A stretch of DNA of 64,000 bases from NCBI GenBank assembly GCA_024364735.1, contig JAGFNQ010000187.1, forward strand, positions 566,980 through 630,979, in the 5' to 3' direction. The stretch comes from Boesenbergia rotunda (lineage: Eukaryota > Streptophyta > Magnoliopsida > Zingiberales > Zingiberaceae). The notes under the pieces were generated by a model that saw nothing but the letters and a program-made list of their open reading frames with translations, was not told where the DNA came from and did not search any database. The translations under genes and the position numbers were made by a program. Below, piece by piece: positions 20,867 through 30,771 of the stretch (position 1 is its first letter; each line of letters begins with the position of its first letter).

Positions 20867-21656
20867 GTAAGTAGATTACTCACCTGCAATAGAAGTAGTT
20901 TTCATGTAATTCTAAACATGATTCTAAGCATTTTTATGATGTGATCCTAGTATAGCAAGACCACGGTCTTGATTGGCCCAAAAGCAAGTTTTGGGATTTT
21001 GGCACGCAAGGTGTTCGATGGAATGTACGGGGTGAAAATCGAGGTCTTGAGTTGCTCAAAAGCAAGTTTTGAGTTCATGGCACGCAAGGTGCCTTGAGGA
21101 GTACAAGACCAAGGCTTTAAGCAGCCCCAAAAGCAAGTTTTGGGAACCCTACATCCTATGTGCAAGATATGTGCTAAGTTATTAGTAGCATTTTAAGCAT
21201 GAGTACAAGTTAAGTATTTTACTTTCGAAGTGGCATGTACAGGGCACAAGGCCCTTAAAACTAGGCAAGCTAGTCCGCGCACAAAGCCCTTAAAACTAAG
21301 CAAGCTAGTAGACGTTCTATTAGAGTTCGGTGGCTAGCTACTTAGAAACCTATTAGGGATGCGTGCATTGGTACTATGCCAGGCCCAAAGAAGAATGTTT
21401 ATTATTTTGAAGTATATGAAGTATAAGAAAGTTTCAAGTTTCTCCATACCAAATATTCATTTCAAGCAAAGTTTCTTTCTAATGCAAGCAATTGTTACAA
21501 ATGTATTCATGGGCATCTTTCATGTTGAAGAATGACATTTTCAGTTACAAGCATGTTTTAAAGCAAGCATAAGCATGTTCATATCGAATGCATGTTTTGT
21601 TAGTTAGGTATCTACTTACTAAGCAAATTGCTTATAGTTGCATCCTTTTATTGTAG
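20867..21656 (+). other. Candidate intron inside the J 5' LTR
   Basis: The donor is AAGGAG|GTAAGTAG. The acceptor is TTTTATTGTAG|ATAAAGG, preceded by the branch-like TACTTACTAAGC. The length is 790 nt. Equivalent signals bound 788-882 nt in four other chromovirus LTRs here. Splicing is inferred from signals only. Confidence 0.5.
20950..21145 (+). repeat. Three hairpin pairs in J 5' LTR
   Basis: Unit one has AAGACC/GGTCTT and CCCAAAA-GCAAG-TTTTGGG. Unit two has CTCAAAA-GCAAG-TTTTGAG, and unit three repeats CCCAAAA-GCAAG-TTTTGGG. GGCACGCAAGGT separates the units. Confidence 0.75.
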
Positions 21657-21989
21657 ATAAAGGTAAAGAAAAGATATTGGACAAGGAGGCTACAGAATGG
21701 ATGGTTGGTGCCAGTGGTGGCGGGACGGTGGAATGAGATCCTTCGGGATAAGTTGTTAATGATCAAAGCGCTAAACCATAGAATGTCATGAGTTTCTTGA
21801 GTTTTGTGTCTTGTTAGATGTGTTTATCCCGCAAGAAGATATTAAGTTTGAAATACAATCTAAATGGAGTGTGATTGAGTCCAATTATGTTAGTTATATG
21901 CTTATGAGTCTTTATAATTATTGTGTACTTGAAATAGAATGAAATTGTACACTTGATCAATGCTTCTGAAACCTGGAAACTGCAGTTCC

Positions 21990-22082
21990 AGGTGTATCAG
22001 TCGACTGCCCGAGGGAACAGAAAGATTTGGTCGAGTGATTCCCAAGTGCAGTAGACTGATGCCCTATTAGTCGACTGGTGCC
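21990..22082 (+). repeat. CAGTCGACTG palindrome cluster, J 5' LTR
   Basis: One perfect copy (21998-22007) and two one-base variants (about 22049 and 22068) lie between the candidate acceptor and the primer-binding site. The 3' LTR has three perfect and two degenerate copies at 30459-30573. Confidence 0.8.
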
Positions 22083-22106
22083 ATTTTAAAAGAAAAAGAG
22101 TTCTAA

Positions 22107-22160
22107 GGCTGACGGTTAGTGTGTGGGCCTTGTAACTAACAGATCTAGGGGTTAAATCCT
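22107..22160 (+). ncRNA. tRNA-like module in J 5' LTR
   Basis: GGCTGACGGTTAGTG resembles a tRNA D-arm/A-box and CTAGGGGTTAAATCCTAG a T-arm/B-box, spaced as in a tRNA. The nested solo LTR has the better B-box GGTTCAAATCC (25383-25393). It is probably a fossil tRNA or SINE piece and not a functional tRNA. Confidence 0.4.
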
Positions 22161-22281
22161 AGCAAAGCCAATAAGAATTAAATTTATTTATTTTTTTAAT
22201 TCAACTGGTTTTGACCCTGTAGTAAAGTCAACGTAACGACCCTATAAGGTCAAGGTTAGCAAGAGAGGGTCGTTATAGGTT

Positions 22282-22293
22282 TGGTATCAGAGC
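22282..22293 (+). other. Primer-binding site of J
   Basis: TGGTATCAGAGC, complementary to initiator tRNA-Met, starts a few bases after the 5' LTR. Confidence 0.9.
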
Positions 22294-22429
22294 AGTTTCT
22301 TCTCTTCCACCACACTGACATCAAGCATCAATCCTTCCTCTTACTAAGTAAGAAAGTGCATATGTTTAGTTTTCATATACATGTATTTATTTGACTGTTA
22401 GTCTTAACATATGCTATTATGTGCATGAT

Positions 22430-22605
22430 CAGTATATGCTATCTAATATGAGTATGATAATAGTATGATGAAGAGTATGATGATAGTATGATGATATGAC
22501 ATATGCTATATGAGTATGATGATGAATATGATGATAGTATAATGATATGACATATGCCATATAAGTATGATGATATGAGTAGGATGATAGTGAAGTAATG
22601 AAATG
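22430..22605 (+). repeat. ATGATAGTATGATGATATGA repeat in J leader
   Basis: Degenerate tandem units of GTATGATGATAGTATGATGA and GACATATGCTATATGA, period roughly 60 bp, precede gag. They contain many out-of-frame ATGs. Confidence 0.8.
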
Positions 22606-22634
22606 TCCTTATTGACGAAATGTCCTTAGCGAAG

Positions 22635-22832
22635 TAATGTCATTACCCTCTTTAAGATATAGAGTAAGAGAATGTCAAGAGGGCGTCCTAGAAAGGCCCA
22701 AAACGAGGAGCTAGCTCCTAGAGGACAAGAGGGTAATGTCATTATCCTCTTTATGATATATAGTAAGAGAATGGCAAGGGGGCATCCTAGAAATGCCCAA
22801 AATGAAGAGCGAGCTCCTAGAGGGCAAGAGGC
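22635..22832 (+). repeat. 99-bp tandem duplication at the start of J gag
   Basis: TAATGTCATTACCCTCTTTA at 22635 recurs at 22734 with about 90% similarity by eye. It duplicates the start codon and the first ~25 codons. Confidence 0.85.
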
Positions 22833-23678
22833 AGAGTCAGTACCACCACCAAATCTCTTAGAGGTGGTGGCGCAGTTACAGAGACAGTTAGAAGAACAAC
22901 ATGTTATTGCCACCATGATGGCTAACCAGCAGGCCGCTCCTGTTACCTCGTTGTGGTGAATGTAGTGACACCAGTTGTGACCGAAGACTCATTGGTTACA
23001 TCTGTAGTCCTGGCAAGGGAGGGGGGGTAAGGCAAGAAGCATACCTCATCCAATGGCAGAAACTGAAACCAGGAAACTTCTCAGGCACAAGCGAACCATG
23101 GGATGCTCAAACATGGTTCAAAACTTTGGAAAGCATAGTAGAGCTACTGGACTGGCCTGAGTTAGAGAAGATAAAGTGTGTCTTCTTCTGCCTTACCGGA
23201 GATGCTAGGATGTGGTGAGAGAGAGTCAAGGCTAAGAGAAATGTCAGCCAGATGACATGGGCCAACTTCGAGACTGAGTTCTTCAAAGAATACTTTCACA
23301 TGCAAGTAACCAATAAGCATTATGATGAATTCACGGAGTTCAGACAAGGAGAACTATCTGTGGATGAAGCAGCAAGGAAGTTCAACTGACTAGCTTGTCG
23401 GTGCCCAGAGCTAGTTGGCACTGAAAGAGAAAGAGTCAGGCAAATGCTCAAGATGTTAAGGCCTGAGATAGCTTTAAATGTGGTCAGTGGTGTTAATAGG
23501 CCGCAGACCTCAGAAGAACTGATAAGTAATACTTTAATCACTGAGCATTTCTTAAACAGTTACTTAAACAGTATAAAGGCCACCAGTTGCAATAGAAGCA
23601 AGTACCAGTCCAGAGATCCCAGTGTAACCCGCAGAACTGGAAAGGGAACCCAAATAAAAGGAAGCAGTGGGACCAAAG
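22672..23678 (+). pseudogene. J gag (Retrotrans_gag type), disrupted
   Basis: Gag forms the virus-like particle. The chosen start, ATG at 22672, opens MSRGRPRKAQNEE. A 99-bp tandem duplication repeats that start in frame (MARGHPRNAQNEE at 22771). The core (about 23060-23480) holds the family pattern: MTWANFETEFFKEYF, then EFRQGELSVDEAARKF and RVRQMLKMLRPEIA. At least five stops and a frameshift break the frame. No CCHC knuckle is visible before the reading is cut by the solo LTR at 23679. Confidence 0.82.
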
Positions 23679-25472
23679 TGTAGCACCTAAATGTTTCAAA
23701 ACTTTTCCAAAATAAACAAAAGGAAACAAAATTCTTTTTTAAAAAAGAGTCAGAGGAAGGACTCTAACCCTCGACCTACTATAAGGGTTAGTCTCGAATT
23801 TACAACCGGGTTAGTAAATCATCTCGTTGAAATATGGAATTGATATTAGATAAGTAATAGTAAGCGTCCATTATGAGTGATGCTTCAACTTCAACTTAGT
23901 ATATAAGGAAATAGAAAGAGGAGAAAACCAAAAGGCTTTTCCTTCTTCCTTTTTCCCCTGCGAAAACAAGAGAAGGAACCCTAGGGTTTTCTTCTCTTCT
24001 TGCGCCCAAGAGCCGGATCGCTCGAGGGAAGTGAACGAGGAGCACCACGCTAGTTATACGTCGGTGTAGTAAGTTTAGAAGCGTAAGGATGTAAGTAGAT
24101 CACTCACCTGTAGTAAAAGTAGTTCTCGTTTGATTTTAGAACATGATTTTTAGTTTTTTGGTGGTTGTGATCTTAGTATAGCAAGACCAAGGTCTTGATC
24201 TACCCTAAAACAAGTTTTGGGGAGATAGGGCACGCAAGGTGCTCAATAAAAGTTCTGAGTAAGACCGAGGTCTTACTAAGCCCTAGAACGAGTTCTGGAA
24301 CTAAGAAATGAGATAAGAAACAAGACCAAGGTCTTGATGTGTTTTTAAACAAGTTTTGGGAACATTACTTTTAAGTGCAAAGGATATGCTAAGTTATGCA
24401 TTTTAAGAACAAGCATGAGTACAAGTTTAAGTATATTACTTTGTAAGACCAATGTCTTCTTTTGGCATGTACCAAACCGAGGCCCATAAGATCTAGGTGA
24501 GCCTAGTAGACGCTCTATTTGGGTTCGGTAGCTAGCTACCCCGAAACCTATTAGCGATACGCGCATTAGTACTATGCCGGGCCCAAAGAAAGAATGTTTA
24601 TTATTTTGAAGTATATGAAGTATAAGATAAGTTTCAAGATTTCCATAACAAGTATTGTTCATTTCAAGTTAAGCATTTTTAGTTCAAGCAATTTTTCTAA
24701 TGCAAGCAATTGTTACAAATGTATTCATTAGCATTTTATTTTTCATGTTAAAGAATAGCATTTTCAGTTGCATATGTTTCAAAGTGAGCATGCACATGTT
24801 TTATATCGAATGCATGTTTTGAGAGTTAGATATCTACTTACTAAGTAATTTGCTTATAGTTGCATCCTTTTATTGCAGATAAAGGTAAAGAAAAGATATA
24901 AGGCAAGGAGGCACAAGGATGGATGATTCATGTCAGTGGCGGCGGAACCGTGGAGTGAGATCGTCTAGGATGAGCTTTTGTTTATTGTTTTAAACTCTAA
25001 ACAATAGAACTTTATTAGTATTTTTGAATTTAAGTTAGTAGTTTACTTCCGCAAAGACTTTATGTTTGAGTAGTTAATTTGGAGTTTGAAATGCATGCAA
25101 ATGGAGTATGATTGAGTCAAATTATGTGGGTTATATGTTTATGAGTCTGTTATATTGTTGTGTAGTCGAAATAGAATGCATTGGTGCACTTGATAAGTGT
25201 TTCTGAACCTAAAAACTATAGTTCCAGGCGTATCAGTCGACTGATGCAGGTATCAGTCGACTGCCCGAGGGAACAGAATGATCAGTCGACTAATAACTTA
25301 TCAGTCGACTGGTTCCAGTTTAGAAGAAAAAGAGTTGTAGGGCTGATGGTTAGTGTTTGGGCCTTGCACGTAAGAAGTCTAGGGTTCAAATCCTGCCAAT
25401 TGGTTTTGGCCTAGCAGTAAAGTTAATGTGACGGCCCGATAAGGTTAAAGTTAGTAAGAGAGGGTCATTACA
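23679..25472 (+). mobile_element. Solo chromovirus LTR inside J
   Basis: It starts TGTAGCACCTAAATG and ends GGGTCATTACA, 1794 bp, with perfect CAAAG duplications (23674-23678, 25473-25477). It is related to, but clearly diverged from, the J LTRs. It has the same parts: TATA-like ATATAAGG, candidate intron 24091-24878 (TTATTGCAG acceptor), hairpin pairs (24180-24360), five CAGTCGACTG-type palindromes (25233-25313) and a tRNA-like module (25341-25395). Confidence 0.92.
24091..24878 (+). other. Candidate intron in the nested solo LTR
   Basis: The donor is GGAT|GTAAGTAG, the branch region CTTACTAAG and the acceptor TTTATTGCAG|ATAAAGG, 788 nt apart. The hairpin pairs AAGACC-GA-GGTCTT and AGAAC-GA-GTTCT lie inside it. 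Confidence 0.5.
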
Positions 25473-25477
25473 CAAAG

Positions 25478-25690
25478 GACTTCTAGAGGCTGAGAGCTGT
25501 GCCAATTCAGATTTCCAACCGAGAACTCTATAGTGATTTAGTAGTCCTTAACATGAAGGATTATGATATCATATTAGGGATGGATTTCTTGAGCAAGTAC
25601 AGTGCCCCTATTGAATGTCACAGAAGGAGTAAAGTTCACACCAGAAGCTGAACTTCCATTCAAGTTTGTTGGAGACTCGAAGTGAAAGAT
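25478..25690 (+). pseudogene. J protease remnant
   Basis: The C-terminal part of a gypsy retropepsin is visible (SDLVVLNMKDYDIILGMDFL, near 25530-25590). The catalytic Asp motif (D-S/T-G) and the preceding knuckle are absent on both sides of the solo LTR. About 0.5 kb was therefore lost before or with that insertion. Retropepsin normally cuts the Gag-Pol polyprotein. Confidence 0.75.
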
Positions 25691-27140
25691 AAAAAGATTT
25701 CTTTCTAACCTACAAGCTCACAAGATATTAGATAATGGATGTTCTGGTTATTTAGCGCATATAGTAGATGCAAGGCAAAGAGATGAGTTAAAGAAAGAAG
25801 AAGTACGGGTAGTTTGCGACTATCTGGAGGTGTTTCCTGAAGAGTTACCAGGACTGCCTCCCAATCTGGAAATCGAGTTTGAAATTGAGTTGGCTCCAGG
25901 GACAAACCCAATTTCAAAGGCACCTTATCGCATGGCACCAACAGAATTGAAAGAAACTACAAGAACAACTACAGGAGTTACTTGACAAGGGTTTCATCCA
26001 CCCTAGTCATTCACCCTGGGGAGCTCCCGTGTTGTTCATCAAGAAGAATGATGGATCTATGCGGATGTGCATAGATTATCGAGCCCTGAACAAGGTGACT
26101 ATCAAGAACAGATATCCTTTGCCAAGGATAGCCGATTTATTTGATCAGTTGAAGGGGGCAACCATGCTTTCCATGATTGATTTGCGGTCAGGGTATCACC
26201 AACTCAAAGTTAAGGAGAGTGATGTGCCAAGAACGGCTTTCCGATCAAGATATGGACACTACGAGTTTGTGGTCATGCCTTTTGGAGTGACAAATGCCCC
26301 TGCAACGTTCATGGATCTAATGAATCGAGTATTCAAGGAGTTTCTTGATAAGTTCGTCATAGTCTTCATTGATGATATCCAAGTCTATTCAAAGTCTCAG
26401 GAAGAACATGACGAGCATCTGAGGGTAGTATTGAGGACGCTACAGCAGCAGAAGTTGTATGTTAAGTTTTCAAAGTGTGAATTTTGACTTGACCGAGTGG
26501 CTTTCCTAGGCCACGTCATTTCCAAGGAAGGAATCATGGTAGACCCCGCAAGGATTGAAGCAGTTTGTAATTAGGGTTGACCAAAGAATGCTAGTGAGAT
26601 CAGAAGCTTTCTAGGTTTAGCAGGGTATTACAGAAGATTCGTGGAGGATTTTTCCAAGATAGCTTCTCCATTAACCACCCTTACCAGAAAGAATAAGAAG
26701 TACGAATGGACTGAAGATTATGAGCGAAGTTTCATTGAGTTGAAGTAAAGATTGACAAGTGCTCCCATTCTTACAGTTCTAGAAAGTGATAGAAGTTTTG
26801 ACATATACAGTGATGCCTCAAAGTTGGTACTAGGAGCGGTACTCATGCAAGAAGGTAAGGTTATTGCTTATGCCTCCCGGCAACTCAAGGATTATGAAAA
26901 GAACTACCCTACTCATGATCTTGAGTTAGCAGCTGTAGTATTCACCCTCAAAATGTGGAGACATTATTTGTACGCAGTCCAATGTAGGATTTACACAGAT
27001 CACCAGAGTCTGAGGTATTTCTTCACTCAGAAGGACCTGAATATGAGACAGCAAAGGTGACTGGAGTTAGTTAAAGATTATGACTGTGAGATCCTCTACC
27101 ACCCAGGAAAAGCGAATAGAGTGGCATATGCGTTAAGTAG
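25691..27140 (+). pseudogene. J reverse transcriptase and RNase H
   Basis: RT copies the element RNA into DNA and RNase H removes the template. A frameshift near 25950 separates the leader (EIELAPGTNPISKAPYRMAP) from the main stretch at 26029-26487. That stretch carries MCIDYRALNKVT, the fingers/palm, and the catalytic FIDDIQVYSK (usual form FIDDILVYS). The connection SFLGLAGYYRRFVEDFSKIA follows, then RNase H from 26752: IYSDASKLVLGAVLMQ, ASRQLKDYEKNYPTHDLELA and YTDHQSLRYFF. It ends near ANRVAYALSRK. At least five stops interrupt it. Confidence 0.9.
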
Positions 27141-28247
27141 GAAAACTTACGCAACTTTGATGTTCTTGTCATCACTGTCACTACCACTACAGCAAGAGAT
27201 AGTAGATTATGGAGTGGAGATCATAGATGGGCAGCTCTCAGTATTGACATTGGAGTCAACTCTGCTTAAGGATATACAGAAAAAGCAAGATCAAGATTCT
27301 GATATTCAAAAGATCAAGCAAGAGATGCAAGAAGGAGAAAGTAAAGATTTTAAAGTATCTAATAGTGGGATACTCTATTATGGAGACCGCCTATGTGTCC
27401 CAAGTAGTGAGGAGCTATGAAAGAAGATTCTTGAGGATGCTTATAGAACTCCCTACTCTATGCACCCTGGTTCTACCAAAATGTACTAGGATTTAAAAAG
27501 AAGATTTTGGTGGTCTGGAATGAAAAGAGATGTAGCTAAGTATGTCAGTACCTGCCTGACGTGCCAAAGAGTGAAAGCAGAACACCAGGGGACAGGAGGA
27601 GTCCTACAACCCATACAGATTCTGGAGTAGAAATGGGAAGAGATAGCCATAGACATCATTGTTGGTTTACCCAAGACAACAAATGGCTATGATGCTATCT
27701 AGGTAATTGTAGACAGATTGACCAAGTCTCCCCATTTCTTGGCAATCAAAGTGTCATACTTCATAGAAAGACTAGCCCAGTTATATGTTCAGGAAGTGAT
27801 CTGACTGCATGGAGTTCAGAAGACCATTATCTCCGATAGAGATGGTCGTTTCACTTCACACTTTTGGGAGTGTATACAGACAGCACTTGGCACCAAATTG
27901 AAGTTTAGCATAGCTTTCTATCCTCAGACTGATGGGCAGACAGAAAGAGTAAATCAAGTTTTAGAAGATATGCTTAGAGCATGTGCATTAGATTTCAAGG
28001 GCAGTTGGTGCAAGTGCTTATGTTTAGCTGAGTTCGCCTACAATAACAGTTACTAAGCTACTATTGGTATAGAGCCTTATGAAGCTCTTATGGTAGGAGG
28101 TACAGATCTCCTATCTGTTGGTATGAAGGTAGTGACAAGAAAGAAATGGAGTTTCAGACTGATCTTATTGAGGATACCACAGAAGCTATAAAGAGCATCC
28201 GCTAAAGAATAGAAACTGCTCAGAGTAGGCAGAAGAGTTATGTCGAT
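27141..28247 (+). pseudogene. J integrase, zinc-binding and DDE core
   Basis: The zinc-binding part reads YSMHPGSTKMY and CLTCQRVKAEHQ. The first of its two usual His residues appears replaced by Tyr. The catalytic triad can be traced as Asp in IAIDIIVGLP, Asp in ISDRDGRFTSHFWE and Glu in ERVNQVLEDMLRAC. Stops occur after KMY, in AI*VIVD, in EVI*LHG and in NSY*AT. Integrase inserts the cDNA into the host chromosome. Confidence 0.88.
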
Positions 28248-28847
28248 GTGCGGCGCAGACCACTAGAGTTCAAAGTTGGGGATATAGTTTTCCTCAAAGT
28301 AACCCCCATGAAAGGAGTAATGAGATTTGGCAAGAAAGGCATGCTAAGTCCTCATTACATAGGACCCTACCTAGTAACGAAAAGAGTTGGCAAGGTAGCT
28401 TATGAGTTAGAGCTACCTCTAGAGATGTCTGTTATTCACAATGTGTTCCATGTCTCAATGCTAAAGAAACATGTTCTCGATGCCAACCAAGTGATTGAGC
28501 CACAGACAATACAAGTTCAAGATGATCTCAGATATGAAAGTCGACCTATTCAGATAATAGATCGAGCAGTCAAGCTAGAGATGTCAGCTATTCACAATGT
28601 GTTCCATGTCTCAATGCTAAAGAAACATGTTCCCGATACCAACCAAGTGTTTGAGCCACAGACAGTACAAGTTCAAGAAGATCTCAGTTATGAAAGTCGA
28701 CCTATTCAGAAAATAGATCGAGCAGTCAAGAAACTGCGGAACAAAGAGGTACTCTTAGTGAAGGTTCTATGGCTAAACCAGAAGAATGAAGAGGCAACTT
28801 GGGAAATAGAAGACAGCATGAGGCAAAAGTATCTGGAGTTATTCTAA
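28248..28847 (+). pseudogene. J integrase C-terminus and chromodomain-like tail
   Basis: An open frame of 199 codons begins RRRPLEFKVGDIVFLKV, the typical GPY/F region (LSPHYIGPYLVTKRVG). It ends with KVLWLNQKNEEATWE and LELF, the chromodomain-like tail of plant chromoviruses thought to steer integration to certain chromatin. A 52-residue segment (LEMSVIHNVFHVSMLKKHV...) is duplicated in tandem at residues 58-109 and 110-161. The polypurine tract and 3' LTR follow directly. Confidence 0.9.
28419..28730 (+). repeat. 156-bp in-frame tandem duplication in J integrase
   Basis: Unit one is 28419-28574 and unit two 28575-28730. Both begin CTAGAGATGTC and end GCAGTCAAG. They differ at roughly ten bases by eye and keep the frame. 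Confidence 0.9.
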
Positions 28848-28870
28848 GTTCAAGGATGAACTTTCCATAA

Positions 28871-28882
28871 GGTAGGGAGGAT
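28871..28882 (+). other. Polypurine tract of J
   Basis: GGTAGGGAGGAT lies directly before the TGTAAAACC start of the 3' LTR. Confidence 0.75.
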
Positions 28883-30771
28883 TGTAAAACCTAAATTTTT
28901 CATAATTATTCCAAAATAAACAAAAAGGAAACTAAAAATTTCTTTTAAAGGGGTCGGAATAAGGACTCGAACTGGTGACCCGCAGTAGGGGTTAATTTCG
29001 GGTTTCTAGTCGGGTTCGTAATCATCTCACTAGAATATGGAATCGATATTAGATAAGTAATAGTAAGCGTCCCTTATGGGAGATGGTTCAACTTCCACTT
29101 AATATATATAGTATGGAAAGGAGAGAAAACCAAGGGTTTTGTCCTCCTTCTACTTCCCTGCGAAAACCAAGAGAAGAGAGGTTAGGGTTTCTCACCAAGG
29201 GGAAACTAGGATTCTCTCCTAGGGCCAAGGGTTGGAAGATCGCACAAGGAAGGAGAATCTACGCCGGATAGTAAGTTTAGAAACCCAAGGAGGTAAGTAG
29301 ATTACTCACCTGCAATAGAAGTAGTTTTCGTGTGATTCTAAACATGATTCTAAGCCTTTTTATGATGTGATCCTAGTATAGCAAGAACACGGTCTTGATT
29401 GACCCAAAAGCAAGTTTTGTGATTTTGGCACGCAAGGTGTTCGATGGAATGAACGGGGTGAAAACCGAGGTCTTGAGTTGCCCAAAAGCAAGTTTTGGGT
29501 TCATGGCACGCAAGGTTCCTTGAAGAGTACAAGACCAAGGCTTTAAGAAGTCCCAAAAGCAAGTTTTGGGAACCCTACATCCTATGTACAAGACATGTAC
29601 TAAGTTATTAGTAGCATTTTAAGCATGAGTACAAGTTGAGTATATTACTTTCGAAGTGGCATGTATCGGGCACAAGGCCCTTAAGACTAGGTAAGCTAGT
29701 CCGGGCACAAGGCCCTTAAAACTAGATAAGCTAGTCTGGGCACAAGGCCCTTAAAACTAAGCAAGCTAGTAGATGCTCTATTAGAGTTCGGTGGCTAGCT
29801 ACCCCGAAACTTATTAGGGATGCGCGCATTAGTACTATGCTGGGCCCAAAGAAGAATGTTTATTATTTTGATGTATATGAAGTATAAGATATGTTTCAAG
29901 TTTTTCCATAACAAGTATTCATTTCAAGCAAAGTTTCTTTCTAATGCAAGAAATTGTTACAAATGTATTCATGGGCATCTTTCATGTTGAAGAATGACAT
30001 TTTCAGTTACAAGCATGTTTCAAAGCAAGCATAAGCATGTTCATATTGAATGCATGTTTTGTGAGTTAGGTATCTACTTACTAAGCAAATTGCTTATAGA
30101 TGCATCCTTTTATTGCAGATAAAGGTAAAGAAAAGATATAGGGCAAGGAGGCTACAGGATGGATGGTTGGTGCCAGTGGTGACGGGGCGGTGGAATGAGA
30201 TCCTTCGGGATAAGTTATTAATGTTCAAAGCTCTAAACCATAGAATGTCATGAGTTTCTTGAGTTTTGTGTCTTGTTAGTTGTGTTTATCCCTCAAGAAG
30301 ATATTAAGTTTGAAATGCATGGTAAATGGAGTATGATTGTGTCCAATTATGTTAGTTATATGTTTATGAGTCTTTATAATTGTTGTGTAGTTGAAATAGA
30401 ATGAAATTGTACACTTGATCAATGCTTCTGAAACTTGGAAAGTGCTGTTCCAGGCGTATAAGTCGACTGATGCAGGAATCAATCGACTTCCTGAGGGAAC
30501 AGAAAGATTTGGTCGGGTGATTCCCAGGTGCAGTCGACTGCACCAGTCGACTGATGTCTTATCAGTCGACTGGTGCCAATTTAAAAGAAAAGAGTTGTAG
30601 GGCTGACGGTTAGTATGTGGGCCTTGCAATAAAGAGGTCTAGGTGTCAAATCCTAGAAATGCCAACAAGAATTAAATTTATTTATTTTTTTAATTCAACT
30701 GGTTTTGACCCAGCAGTAAAGTCAACGTAACGACCCTATAAGGTCAAGGTTAGCAAGAGAGGGTCGTTACT
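28883..30771 (+). repeat. 3' LTR of J
   Basis: It is 1889 bp and matches 20457-22277. It carries the same candidate intron (29293-30118), hairpin pairs (29390-29575), extra GGGCACAAGGCCCTTA units (29665-29765, three against two in the 5' LTR), palindromes and tRNA-like parts. In its second hairpin pair it reads CCCAAAA/TTTTGGG where the 5' LTR reads CTCAAAA/TTTTGAG. Confidence 0.92.
29293..30118 (+). other. Candidate intron in the J 3' LTR
   Basis: The donor is AAGGAG|GTAAGTAG, the branch region TACTTACTAAGC and the acceptor TTTATTGCAG|ATAAAGG, 826 nt apart. Confidence 0.5.

Larger units (their letters stand above)
20457..22277 (+). repeat. 5' LTR of J
   Basis: It runs TGTAACACCTAAA to GGGTCGTTATA, 1821 bp, and matches 28883-30771 throughout. 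Inside are an antisense tRNA-like module (20530-20610), a TATA box (20675), a candidate intron (20867-21656), hairpin pairs (20950-21145), CAGTCGACTG palindromes (21998-22077) and a sense tRNA-like module (22107-22160). Confidence 0.92.
20457..30771 (+). mobile_element. Element J: Ty3/gypsy chromovirus, complete but decayed
   Basis: J has two LTRs (20457-22277 and 28883-30771), a primer-binding site, gag, protease remnant, RT, RNase H, integrase and a chromodomain-like C-terminus. This is the gag-PR-RT-RH-IN order of gypsy elements. The flanks are GGAAG (20452-20456) and AGAAG (30772-30776), a duplication with one mismatch. Long LTRs and a tRNA-Met primer site suggest a Tekay/Del-type chromovirus; the lineage is tentative. 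A solo LTR of a related family interrupts it. Many stops and frameshifts make it inactive. Confidence 0.9.

Noticed and set aside
22107..22160. A genuine tRNA gene
   Set aside because: Only D- and T-arm-like pieces are visible; no paired acceptor stem or terminator was found, and the copy in the other J LTR has drifted.
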